Source: Gemmata palustris (GTDB taxonomy: Bacteria; Planctomycetota; Planctomycetia; Gemmatales; Gemmataceae). Taken from it: a DNA stretch of 64,000 nucleotides. The stretch's first letter is position 1. The number at the start of each line of letters is the position of its first letter. The notes below the pieces were generated by a model that was given only the letters and a program-made list of their open reading frames with translations, did no database searches and was not told where the DNA came from. The stretch lies in assembly GCF_017939745.1 (NCBI RefSeq), contig NZ_JAGKQQ010000001.1, forward strand, positions 1,302,001 to 1,366,000, in the 5' to 3' direction. The position numbers and the translations under genes are program-made. Shown in pieces: positions 1 to 7,894 of the stretch.

Positions 1-843
1 CTGGAGCCCCTTCTCGACGTCGCCCGATTGCAACTGGCGGAGCACCTCGCGCAGCGCCGCCTCCTGCTCGCCGAACAGTTTCTCACTCAGTCGCGGCACG
101 CGCTCGATCGCCCGGCGCGCGAGGTCGGCGCCGGCCCGCGCCAGTCCGCCCGCACCGAGTTGCTTGCCGAGCCACGCGAGCACCCCCCCCACCGCGAGCC
201 CCGCGCCCGCGACGGCCCGACCCAGCATTGACCCGGACGCGGGCGGGCGCGCGGCCTCGGGGACGGCCTTCCCGGTGCCGCTCTTCGCGCCTTGACCGGC
301 ACCGGGAAGGGGATCGGCGTCGGGCGCACCCGCACCCAGGATCTCGATCACGGCCTCCATCGGTGGGACCGGGCGCTCGATTACCATTAAGGTGTTGGGG
401 CGGTCCGGGCGCTCCGGGAACGATCGCCATTCGGAGCGGCGCACTGCGCGAGGTTTGAGCCAATCGGTGATCGGGAGCGGTGCCGTTACGTCGAACGCGA
501 GCACAGTTCCGCCCGCCGTCACGATCAGCCCGCGGGTCCGAGTCAGACTCGTGGCCTCATCGGGGAGCAGGGCCGGGAGCAGGTTCGCGTCGACGGGTAC
601 GAACAGATCGCCGGCCGACCGGCGCAGCCTGATCGCGCCGGGGACCGCGCGCGCGTCCGGTGCGGGCGGGACTAGCAGGAAGCCCCCGCGCACCGCGAAT
701 ACCGCCGGCAGCTCGTTGAATCGCGCGCACGCGCCGGCTATCGAACTCGCGTCGGCGGCCGGTAGCAGGAACGCATCAGCCGGGTTGGTGGTCGGCTCGC
801 GCCGAACCAGCCGAAACGGTACTTCCACGGTTCTCTCCCGCAT
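1..843 (-). CDS. bpX ternary-system companion protein (candidate bpX6-type), 3' end outside window
   Basis: This gene starts at ATG 843 and runs off the left edge, so 281 codons are visible and no stop is seen. Residues 1-155 form a globular N-terminal domain opening with VPFRLVRRE. A Pro/Gly/Ala-rich linker follows, then a glycine-rich hydrophobic stretch (GRAVAGAGLAVGGVLAWLG) that may be one membrane segment, then charged helices ending in LQSGDVEKGLQ, which resembles the start of a TPR. It is the last visible gene of a five-gene minus-strand operon with MoxR and vWA/beta-propeller proteins, and its first 68 bp overlap the end of the preceding gene. The bpX6 label comes from operon context and the domain order I recall for that family, and no search supports it. 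Coding assignment is strong, since the frame stays open and codon use is GC3-rich; the function is unknown. Confidence 0.7.
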   Translation of the reverse strand, partial: MRERTVEVPFRLVRREPTTNPADAFLLPAADASSIAGACARFNELPAVFAVRGGFLLVPPAPDARAVPGAIRLRRSAGDLFVPVDANLLPALLPDEATSLTRTRGLIVTAGGTVLAFDVTAPLPITDWLKPRAVRRSEWRSFPERPDRPNTLMVIERPVPPMEAVIEILGAGAPDADPLPGAGQGAKSGTGKAVPEAARPPASGSMLGRAVAGAGLAVGGVLAWLGKQLGAGGLARAGADLARRAIERVPRLSEKLFGEQEAALREVLRQLQSGDVEKGLQ

Positions 844-3670
844 CAAGAATGGCCCGTCCGATTTTCTTGTCCGCGTCCGGTGTGGCCGGGCCGCCGATCA
901 GTCGCACGTCGCCCCAAAATACCCCGCCGGGAATCCATGCTGCCGCGCGTTCTCGTCGGACCACGAACGCCGCCACCAACGATCCGTCGCGCCGGGACAG
1001 CAGAACCTGCCCGAGCCGATCGACGATCGCGCTCCACCCGTCAACGTAGACCGATTCGCGGAGCGGGAACCGAACCGGGTCGTAGTTGGCCGGGGAGTAA
1101 TAAGCCATAGTTCTCTGTGGTTTTGCCTGTTCGGTTACCTCCCAGCGCGACGCATAGTGGAGCGCGCCGGCTTCGGTGCGGAACCGGTGTTGGTGCCCGC
1201 CGATCTTGATCGTCAGCATGAATGGTGTCGCGTTGAAATCGACCTGTAACCCGTTATGCAGTGCGGCGTGCGCTTCGGTGGCGATGGGCTGGGCGGGTAC
1301 CGCCGTGTCCGTCACCACGACCGCGTGCAGTGCGTCGCAGCGGGCGAGTAGCATCCCGTTGGCGGATAGCGCGAAGGCGTTGCGCGGGGGGTGCTGGACC
1401 TCGCCGAGAACGTCGCCGTCGGGTCCGCGGAGCAGTAGGAGGTTTCGTTCGCCGGCGTTCGAGTAGGACAGGGCCAAGACGTCACCGGCGAGTTGGACGC
1501 GGTGGAACTCCGCGCCGGCGAGGAACAACTTCCCGTCCCGGAGCGGGGCCGGGGTGCGCCAGGCGGTCGGCGGTTGTTGGATCGTGATGGCGCCCCGATT
1601 TGTGTGGAGCAGGAACGGTGTGGCCCATGTGCTGGTACTCGGGAACTGGGTCACCACGGGCAGCTCGAAGGGCGGTGCCCCGTACACAGCGCGGTCCCAT
1701 GCGAGGCACGCCAGGCTGATGAGTGTCGAAACGGGCGGCCCGGGGAAGGGGAACCGGCCGTGCGTGCCGAGATCGAGGGCGCACCCGGTGCCCGAAGCCG
1801 TGCGGACCGTGATACAGTGCAGGTCCGAGTGAGCGGACCAGTGCGCGTCGCTCGCAGCCGGGCCGAGCACGTGCAACGTGACCCGGCGCGCTTCCCGGTC
1901 GTAGTGCGCGGCGACGAGTTGCTCAGCGACGGGTGGCTCCGATGCGCCGGACGCCACGATCGGTGTGCCGGCTGCGTGCAGGGTTTCGGCTTGGGGCGCG
2001 GGCGCAATGACCGTTGTCCCGCCTGGTACGGACATGCGCCCGCACACGACCACGCCCCCGGTCGCGCCGAGAACGGCGTCTACTTGTCTTAGCACCGCGC
2101 CGTTGCGGTACGGGCGCGGGAGCACTTCCGGGGCCGAGCCGTCGAACGCGAGCCCGTGCAGCACGCCGTCGCGCCCGGCGGCCACGAGCCAGTTGCAGTG
2201 GGCGGCGAAGCCGAAGTGCAGTGGTTCGCTGACGATCCCCGGGCGGAACGGGAAGGGCACCGGCTCGACGTCACCGCTCCACGAGAGTGCGGGTGCGCGG
2301 GAGGCCGTGCGCGGGTGTGCGGGGCGCGGATCGCTTTCGGGCCGTGCGGCTTCTGCGGCAACGAGATCGACGCGGAACGACCGCAGGGCCTGTACGCCGT
2401 GGGGCGCCCACTGTGAGAGTTCGGCCCGGCCCGTTTCGTCGACCGTTACCGCGAACAGGCGATCGTTAGGCCCGTATTCCGCTGTGGCCGAAGTCACGCT
2501 CGGTTCGCGCAGGTTCCGTGGGTGCGTCAGCACGATGATGTCGCGCGGTTCTCCCCCGCCCGTACCCAGTGCCCGGGCGAGGCACTCACCCGGGTTCGGG
2601 GTCAAGTCGCTCGCTTCCAACCGCTCCGCGATCGTGGTCGGATTCGGGTGGAGTAGCTCGATCGCGTCGGCGCTGGAGGTGGTGAACAGTCGCGCGGGGC
2701 CGGACCGTTTCGCGTCCACGCGGAGCAGCGCGAACGCAGCCGCGGCCAGCGCGAGCCGAACGCTCCCCCAGGTTCGGACCCCCTGATCGAGAACGATGAT
2801 GCGCTCGGGGCGCACGGCCTCGTGCGGTTCCTCGCGCTTGAAGTAAAGCAGTTCGCTCGCGGCGAACCGGCGCACGAACTCGTCCGGGTCGAGGGCGAAC
2901 TGCCCGGGGAGGAGGCGCTCCGGGTCGCCGCGGGTCGTGACGTCGCAGTACCCGCCGAGCGGCAGCGCGTTGGGCGGCCGGCCCCGCGGAGGGAGCGTGA
3001 GTGCGGCATCGAGTGCGGGAACGAGGGCCGCCGCGCCGACGAGTCGGGCACGTTTGCGCGCGAGAGCCAGCAACTTGACCACGCGCTCCGGCAGCGTCTC
3101 GGCGCGCTCGGCCAACTCCCTTCCACCGGTGCCGGGCGCGCACCCGTGCGTGAGCCAGTGAACCAGCGCCGTACTATCGAAGTGGGTTAATTGGTCCGCA
3201 AGGTGGTGCTCGAATTCGGCGCGCGTGAGCGGCGGTTCTTCGACCGCTTCGGGTCGCGTGTGCGGCCCGTACATGCGGAGCGAGCGGAGCGCAACTGTGA
3301 CGTCTTCGATTTTGATCGCGCCCGGAACTCGGGGCAGGTCGCGGCACAACCGGGCGATCAGTAGCCCGACGTTGCGGCCGCGCGCGGTGACTCCGCGCGT
3401 GTTCGCATAGGCCTGCCGGAGCGGAGCGAACCGGGGCTCGCCATCGGATTTCATCAAACACAGCACGTTCAGCACGAACGCGAACGCTGGCACCGCGGGG
3501 TGGGCCAGGGCACCTTCAAGGACGGTGCGGATCTCGTCAGCGACGGCGAGCGTGGTCCCGTCGCGCCGTTCGATCGCGTCGCGGCGCGACGACCACCACA
3601 GGCCGCCCAATTCGGCACCGTATTGCGGCGGGATCGTGAGGTACTGTTCGGCGCGGTCGAGTTCATTCAT
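776..3670 (-). CDS. vWA-like plus beta-propeller protein of a MoxR-vWA-bpX ternary system
   Basis: A 964-residue protein in three parts. Residues 1-275 are an alpha-helical N-terminal region. Residues about 285-430 look like a von Willebrand factor A fold: strand IIVLDQG, helix WGSVRLALAAAAFALLR, and a later strand IIVLTHP. The metal site is degenerate, with DQG in place of DxSxS. Residues about 455-950 are repetitive beta strands with WLVAAGRDG, VVVCGRM and LFLAGAEF blades, consistent with a beta-propeller. MoxR-type AAA+ ATPases usually work with vWA partners; here the propeller is fused on, as in the predicted bpX ternary systems. The start ATG at 3670 overlaps the upstream stop by 8 bp, implying coupled translation. 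The C-terminal tail overlaps the next gene by 68 bp, so the last 20 residues are probably not conserved. Confidence 0.8.
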   Translation of the reverse strand: MNELDRAEQYLTIPPQYGAELGGLWWSSRRDAIERRDGTTLAVADEIRTVLEGALAHPAVPAFAFVLNVLCLMKSDGEPRFAPLRQAYANTRGVTARGRNVGLLIARLCRDLPRVPGAIKIEDVTVALRSLRMYGPHTRPEAVEEPPLTRAEFEHHLADQLTHFDSTALVHWLTHGCAPGTGGRELAERAETLPERVVKLLALARKRARLVGAAALVPALDAALTLPPRGRPPNALPLGGYCDVTTRGDPERLLPGQFALDPDEFVRRFAASELLYFKREEPHEAVRPERIIVLDQGVRTWGSVRLALAAAAFALLRVDAKRSGPARLFTTSSADAIELLHPNPTTIAERLEASDLTPNPGECLARALGTGGGEPRDIIVLTHPRNLREPSVTSATAEYGPNDRLFAVTVDETGRAELSQWAPHGVQALRSFRVDLVAAEAARPESDPRPAHPRTASRAPALSWSGDVEPVPFPFRPGIVSEPLHFGFAAHCNWLVAAGRDGVLHGLAFDGSAPEVLPRPYRNGAVLRQVDAVLGATGGVVVCGRMSVPGGTTVIAPAPQAETLHAAGTPIVASGASEPPVAEQLVAAHYDREARRVTLHVLGPAASDAHWSAHSDLHCITVRTASGTGCALDLGTHGRFPFPGPPVSTLISLACLAWDRAVYGAPPFELPVVTQFPSTSTWATPFLLHTNRGAITIQQPPTAWRTPAPLRDGKLFLAGAEFHRVQLAGDVLALSYSNAGERNLLLLRGPDGDVLGEVQHPPRNAFALSANGMLLARCDALHAVVVTDTAVPAQPIATEAHAALHNGLQVDFNATPFMLTIKIGGHQHRFRTEAGALHYASRWEVTEQAKPQRTMAYYSPANYDPVRFPLRESVYVDGWSAIVDRLGQVLLSRRDGSLVAAFVVRRERAAAWIPGGVFWGDVRLIGGPATPDADKKIGRAILDAGENRGSTVSAGSARADHQPG

Positions 3671-4400
3671 GTGTTGCGTGCCCCAACCGCACCCCGGCGC
3701 GCGTGAGCGGCTCGAACACCGCCCGGGGGATCACATCTGCGCCGGTCTCGTCGAGGAGTAAGAACTCGCCGGTTGTGACCCCGGCTGCCGAGAGGAGGGC
3801 GGCTGTCGGCAAATCTGGTTCGGGTCGGAACCCAATCGGGACGAGGACGTCCCGGCCCCAGAAGCGCAACGCGCTGGGGATTGTGGGGAGCCGTTCGCCG
3901 AGCACGACGACGCGCTCGCCGGACTGCGCTGCTCGAACGCGCGCGAGTTCGCTTGTGGTCGCACTGTCGGCCCAATTCGCGAGTTCGGTGAGAGTGCAGA
4001 CGAGTGCCGTCGCTGGCCTCGGTGCGCCCCCGCGTGCCACCGTGAGCACGACCGGTGTCGGTACCACTTCGTCCGGCGCGAGCGGCTCGAATCGGGCCGG
4101 CACCAGCACTTCGGCTATCGGCTTCCCCTCTCCATCGGGTGGCGCATCATCGGTGGGGACGAGGCGCCCGAAGCGGACCCACCCCTCCGCGCGCCGGGTG
4201 AAGAACACCACGCCGGGAACGGGCAGCAGGCAGCGAATGACTTCGTTTCGGCCTGTGGGCCAATTGACCCACGCCGTTTCATCAGCCAGGCGCACACGCA
4301 CGTCCGCGTAGTTACGGACCGCGGCGAGCGCGGTGAGGTGCTCTCTGGGCAGCCGAGCGGCCGAGACGCTGCGCCACGGGTCGTGTGTGGGCGTGGTCAT
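3663..4400 (-). CDS. bpX ternary-system companion protein, unknown biochemical role
   Basis: A 245-residue soluble protein with no signal peptide or membrane segment. It appears built from two similar alpha/beta halves, each with beta strands such as RCLLPVPGVVFFTR and ALRFWGRDVLVPIGF. The second half has the pattern GERLPTIPSALRFWGRDVLVP, which I recall from a domain found only next to MoxR/vWA ternary modules (one of the bpX families). The exact family number cannot be fixed by eye. Its ATG overlaps the MoxR stop by 4 bp (ATGA) and its stop overlaps the vWA/propeller start by 8 bp, so it is clearly a stoichiometric member of the operon. It could be an adaptor between ATPase and propeller, but that is inference. 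Confidence 0.75.
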   Translation of the reverse strand: MTTPTHDPWRSVSAARLPREHLTALAAVRNYADVRVRLADETAWVNWPTGRNEVIRCLLPVPGVVFFTRRAEGWVRFGRLVPTDDAPPDGEGKPIAEVLVPARFEPLAPDEVVPTPVVLTVARGGAPRPATALVCTLTELANWADSATTSELARVRAAQSGERVVVLGERLPTIPSALRFWGRDVLVPIGFRPEPDLPTAALLSAAGVTTGEFLLLDETGADVIPRAVFEPLTRAGVRLGHATHE

Positions 4401-5533
4401 CCGAGCCTCTTCAGAAGTGCGCCCGTTTGGGCCAGAAGGTGTCCCCGACTGGTCGCATCAGTCACCCACGCGGCGCGATCGGCAACCGCCTGTACGCGCT
4501 CGCGCAGGCGCGCGATTTCCACCAGTTTGGGGCCGCTCGCCAGTTCGCGCTCGGCGGTAGCCAGTTCCGCGGCCAGGGCTTCGGCATCGATCTCTTCGGG
4601 CCGGGCCGCGCGCGGGTGAGGGGAGTCCGGCTTCTCGGCGCGATCCAAAATACCGGACACCAGCGCCCCCAGCGGGCCGATTTGTTCGACCCGGTCCCAC
4701 ACGTACCGGAGCACCCACAGGTCCGACACGTTCGCCGATGCACGCCCGCACATGACCGCCGAAGCTGCGACCAACTTCAGAACTTTCACCGCGCGCCGGT
4801 CGGACAGGGCGACGCCAAGGTCGCGCACCTTCTCCACCGCGTCGGCATAGGTTTCCATCACCGGATCAAGGGCCACATCCTTTACGAGTCGGCCCATCGC
4901 GTGCAGATCCTCCGCGGTTAGCGCGTCGCGCGCATCGGCCGTCGGCTTGCCGTTGCGCTCGATCGCCCAGCCCGCAGCGAGCAGTGCGGGAAGTTGTGAG
5001 CGCGGCAGCGCGTCCACCTTGCACCGGAGTAGGAACCGGTCGAACAGCGCCTGGAGCGCATCGTCTTCCGGCAAGTGATTGGACGCCGCGAACGCACTCA
5101 AGAGCGGCAACCGGTGCGTCTCCGCGCCGCGCCGGTACACGCGCTCGTTGAGCACCGTGAGCAGGTTGTTCAGGATCGCGCTGTTCGCGTTGAAGAGTTC
5201 GTCGAGGAACGCGAACTCGGCTTCCGGCAGCATTCCGGTGGTGACGGTGGCGACCACGCCCTCTCGTAATCGGGCAAGATCGACCGGGCCGAACAGTTCG
5301 GTTGGTTCGGAGAATCGGGTGAGGAGGTACTCGAAGTACCGGCAGTGAACGGCCCCGGCGAACTCGCGGACGAGGAGCGATTTCGCGGTCCCCGGGGGGC
5401 CGAACAGGAACAGGTGTTCGCCCGCAACGATCGCCAGGGCGATCAGGTCGATGACCTCGTCGCGCCCGACGAATCGCGCTTTGAGTCGATCGGTGGCCGA
5501 GTGACGGAGGCGGTCGGCGGGCGCATCAAGCAT
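4397..5533 (-). CDS. MoxR/RavA-type AAA+ ATPase of the ternary system
   Basis: A 378-residue AAA+ ATPase of the MoxR/RavA branch. Walker A is GPPGTAKS near residue 48, Walker B is FAFLDE near 108, sensor 1 is ASN near 151, and the arginine finger lies in LFDRFLLR. A helical lid and C-terminal helices follow. RavA/MoxR proteins are chaperone-like remodelling ATPases that act with vWA proteins, and the vWA partner lies two genes downstream. I prefer ATG 5533. A GTG at 5542 would add three residues and lengthen the overlap with the upstream stop (5526) from 8 to 17 bp. It differs from the second MoxR at 27441-28499, whose Walker A is GVPGVGKT, so the two systems are not recent duplicates. Confidence 0.92.
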   Translation of the reverse strand: MLDAPADRLRHSATDRLKARFVGRDEVIDLIALAIVAGEHLFLFGPPGTAKSLLVREFAGAVHCRYFEYLLTRFSEPTELFGPVDLARLREGVVATVTTGMLPEAEFAFLDELFNANSAILNNLLTVLNERVYRRGAETHRLPLLSAFAASNHLPEDDALQALFDRFLLRCKVDALPRSQLPALLAAGWAIERNGKPTADARDALTAEDLHAMGRLVKDVALDPVMETYADAVEKVRDLGVALSDRRAVKVLKLVAASAVMCGRASANVSDLWVLRYVWDRVEQIGPLGALVSGILDRAEKPDSPHPRAARPEEIDAEALAAELATAERELASGPKLVEIARLRERVQAVADRAAWVTDATSRGHLLAQTGALLKRLG

Positions 5534-6149
5534 GGGCGTCACCAGTTGGGAGTTCGACGGGGATTTGTGCCCCGCGCTCGGCGAATATTCGCTCGGCCCA
5601 CGCCCGGGCGGGACCGTGTACCGGCATCCAGTTTAGACGGGGCGTGGCGACGAGGCGCTCAGCATAAAGCAACTGCAAACCCGGGTGCCCGCCGAAATCG
5701 AGCGGGGCCGTTGGAGCACCCGCGAGGTCCGCCAGAACGCCGGATAACGGCCACGCCCGGAGCAGGCGCGCGAGCTCGGTCGCGAGCGCGTCGTCGGGAG
5801 CGCGCACCTGCGCGCGGCGGTAGACGGCCGGCATGAACCGGAGCACCACATCGGCCGAAAGGTTCGCGGCCGGCGATTCCACGGCATCAAGTGAAATCGC
5901 TACGGGCTCGTCCTCTTCGGCGCCGACCAACAGCCAACACGCCCGAGCGAGGGCTGTGGCCGCACGAAGTGCAATGTCTGCATCGAACGCGACCGGCGGC
6001 CCCGCCACGTCCAGCGCGTGCGTATCGAACGCGGAACGCAACTGCGCCTCGACCGCGGGCCGTTCGGCCGGCGCGAGTTGAGGGGGCGCGTCCTGTACGG
6101 ATTCGCCGGCGGTGAGTACGCGGTCGAGCCAATCGTAGAACGGGCGCAT
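5526..6149 (-). CDS. first gene of the bpX ternary operon, unknown function
   Basis: A 207-residue acidic protein beginning MRPFYDWLDRVLTAGESV, soluble and mostly helical in the middle, with a C-terminal module containing WMPVHGPARAWAERIFAE. I recognise it only by position and resemblance to small bpX-type domains that head such operons. A longer reading from GTG 6248 is possible, but those 33 codons include AGA, ATA, TGT, TAT and TAT, unlike the GC3-rich body. The longer form would also leave only 45 bp to the divergent gene at 6294. ATG 6149 leaves a 144-bp divergent gap for promoters. Its stop overlaps the MoxR start. Confidence 0.7.
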   Translation of the reverse strand: MRPFYDWLDRVLTAGESVQDAPPQLAPAERPAVEAQLRSAFDTHALDVAGPPVAFDADIALRAATALARACWLLVGAEEDEPVAISLDAVESPAANLSADVVLRFMPAVYRRAQVRAPDDALATELARLLRAWPLSGVLADLAGAPTAPLDFGGHPGLQLLYAERLVATPRLNWMPVHGPARAWAERIFAERGAQIPVELPTGDAHA

Positions 6150-6293
6150 GTGCAACCAGTGTCGGGTTCCGCCATCATAATACAGCAGCACGACATCCAG
6201 TACCGGCTCCGGGTTCGAGATTATGTCGTTACAGAATCTCGACCGCACGGCTCGAAAATGGGATGATACCTCGCACCCTCGGAGTCATGCGAT

Positions 6294-7142
6294 ATGCGAC
6301 AGATTGTCGTCTCCGCCGTCCTGATCTTCGCCACCGTGCTTCAAGCCGCCCCGCTGGACGCGGCGAAGGAGCCTGCACTGCGCGAGGAACTGCTCGCGCG
6401 TGTGAAGACCGATCAGGACGCCCGCACCAAACTGATTGAGGCAGGCTCCCCGCCCCCCAAGGAACTGATTGAGGCTCTCAAGAAGGTTGATGACACGAAC
6501 CGGGCGTGGCTCAAGGGCGTGGTCGAGAAGCACGGTTGGCCCGGCAAGGCGCTCGTTGGGACGGACGGGGCTCACGCCGCGTGGCTATTAGTTCAGCACT
6601 CAGACGCGGACCTCCCGTTCCAGAAGAAGTGCCTGGGCTTGCTCGAAACCGCGGTGAAGGCGGGTGAGGCCACGGGCACGGACCTGGCGTACCTCACCGA
6701 CCGCGTCCTCGCCGCCGAGGGCAAAAAGCAGCGCTACGGCACGCAGCTCGAACAGAAGGACGGCAAGCTCGTCCCCAAACCCGTTGAGGATCAAGAGAAA
6801 CTCGATGTGCGCCGCAAGGAACTCGGGCTCATGCCAATGGCCGAGTACGTGGCGTTCGCCGAGCGGATGTACAAGCTCAAGCCCGCGATCCCGATCCGTA
6901 AACCGGAGTTCGAGGCCGTCGTGTCGAAGGTTCTTCCCGCTAAAGAGGGCGAGAAGGACGTGCTGGCCACCGTGTTCGTGAAGGGCCGTGACGCGGGCAT
7001 CCCGGTCACCAAGACGACCGCGATCCACAAACAAATGGGAAAACTCGTACCGGCGGCCGAGCTAAGTGACATCAAGGATGGGGTGAAGGTCAGCGTTTGG
7101 ATCACGAACGGAAAAGCGGAAGCCGTATTGATATTCCCGTAG
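6294..7142 (+). CDS. DUF6624-domain secreted protein
   Basis: A 282-residue protein with a Sec signal peptide (hydrophobic segment IVVSAVLIFATVLQAAPLDA; likely cut near residue 20). The central part (WLKGVVEKHGWPGKALVG, HAAWLLVQHSDADLPFQ, LAYLTDRV) matches the DUF6624 pattern of a helical domain with invariant Trp, His and Asp residues. About 90 residues at the C-terminus form an extra small beta-rich module after MAEYVAFAERMYKLK. The function of DUF6624 is unknown. It is transcribed alone and divergent from the bpX operon. The start is ATG 6294 just before the signal peptide. Confidence 0.8.
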   Translation: MRQIVVSAVLIFATVLQAAPLDAAKEPALREELLARVKTDQDARTKLIEAGSPPPKELIEALKKVDDTNRAWLKGVVEKHGWPGKALVGTDGAHAAWLLVQHSDADLPFQKKCLGLLETAVKAGEATGTDLAYLTDRVLAAEGKKQRYGTQLEQKDGKLVPKPVEDQEKLDVRRKELGLMPMAEYVAFAERMYKLKPAIPIRKPEFEAVVSKVLPAKEGEKDVLATVFVKGRDAGIPVTKTTAIHKQMGKLVPAAELSDIKDGVKVSVWITNGKAEAVLIFP

Positions 7143-7269
7143 TCGCCAGAGCGTATGGTGTAAGTGGGAGAAGACCAGCGTTCTAAACTTCAAACACCGC
7201 GCTTGGCATCGGGTGTTCGGGTCGGGTAGGATATTTCTGCTCGCACCAATCCCTTTATGCGGCACTCGT

Positions 7270-7857
7270 ATGGCTGACACCACATTTGACTCGATTAACC
7301 TCCAGGACTGCCTGAACCGGTGGCGCTCGGGGGATCGTGAAGCGGCGGACGAATTGCTGCGCGCAACGGGTAAACGGTTGGAGAAACTCGCCCGGCGGAT
7401 GACGCGCTCGTTTCCGAACATTCGTGCGCAGGCGGACACGGGCGATGTGCTGCAAAACAGCACGATTCGGCTCCTGCGGTCCCTCCGCACGATGCACCCG
7501 GAAACGACCCGGGATTTCTTCAACCTCGCGGCGGTCCACATTCGGCGCGAGTTAATCGACTTGGCCCGCCGGTGTCGCGGGAAAGCGTGGCTCCCGTTCG
7601 ATGTGCCCGGTGATTCCAACCCGCCCGTTGAACCGGCTGCGGACGCTCCGCCGGATTTCGATCTGTGGGTGCGATTCCACGAAGCCGTGGACGTGCTGCC
7701 GGTCGAGGAACGCGAGGTCGTCGGGCTGGTGTTTTACCACGGCTGGACGCAGGTGAAGATCGCGCAATTGTTCAGCGTGGACGAGCGCACCATTCGCCGC
7801 CGCTGGTCCCGGGCCTGCGACCGGCTCCGCGCGATCATCGGTGACGATCGCGTTTGA
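7270..7857 (+). CDS. ECF-family RNA polymerase sigma factor
   Basis: A 195-residue sigma-70 family protein. Region 2 spans about residues 15-85 with ADTGDVLQNSTIRLLRSL, and region 4 about 135-185 with LPVEEREVVGLVFYHGWTQ followed by a helix-turn-helix (VKIAQLFSVDERTIRRRW). I chose ATG 7270 (MADTTFDS). A GTG at 7213 would add a hydrophobic, low-GC3 extension that does not fit sigma factors. No anti-sigma gene is adjacent; the neighbours are a DUF6624 gene upstream and selB convergent downstream. Planctomycete ECF factors of this kind are often regulated by kinases or C-terminal extensions; this one has neither, so its signal is unknown. Confidence 0.9.
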   Translation: MADTTFDSINLQDCLNRWRSGDREAADELLRATGKRLEKLARRMTRSFPNIRAQADTGDVLQNSTIRLLRSLRTMHPETTRDFFNLAAVHIRRELIDLARRCRGKAWLPFDVPGDSNPPVEPAADAPPDFDLWVRFHEAVDVLPVEEREVVGLVFYHGWTQVKIAQLFSVDERTIRRRWSRACDRLRAIIGDDRV

Positions 7858-7894
7858 GTGTTCTTGGCCGTGCGTTGGTGCCCCGGTGAACGAT

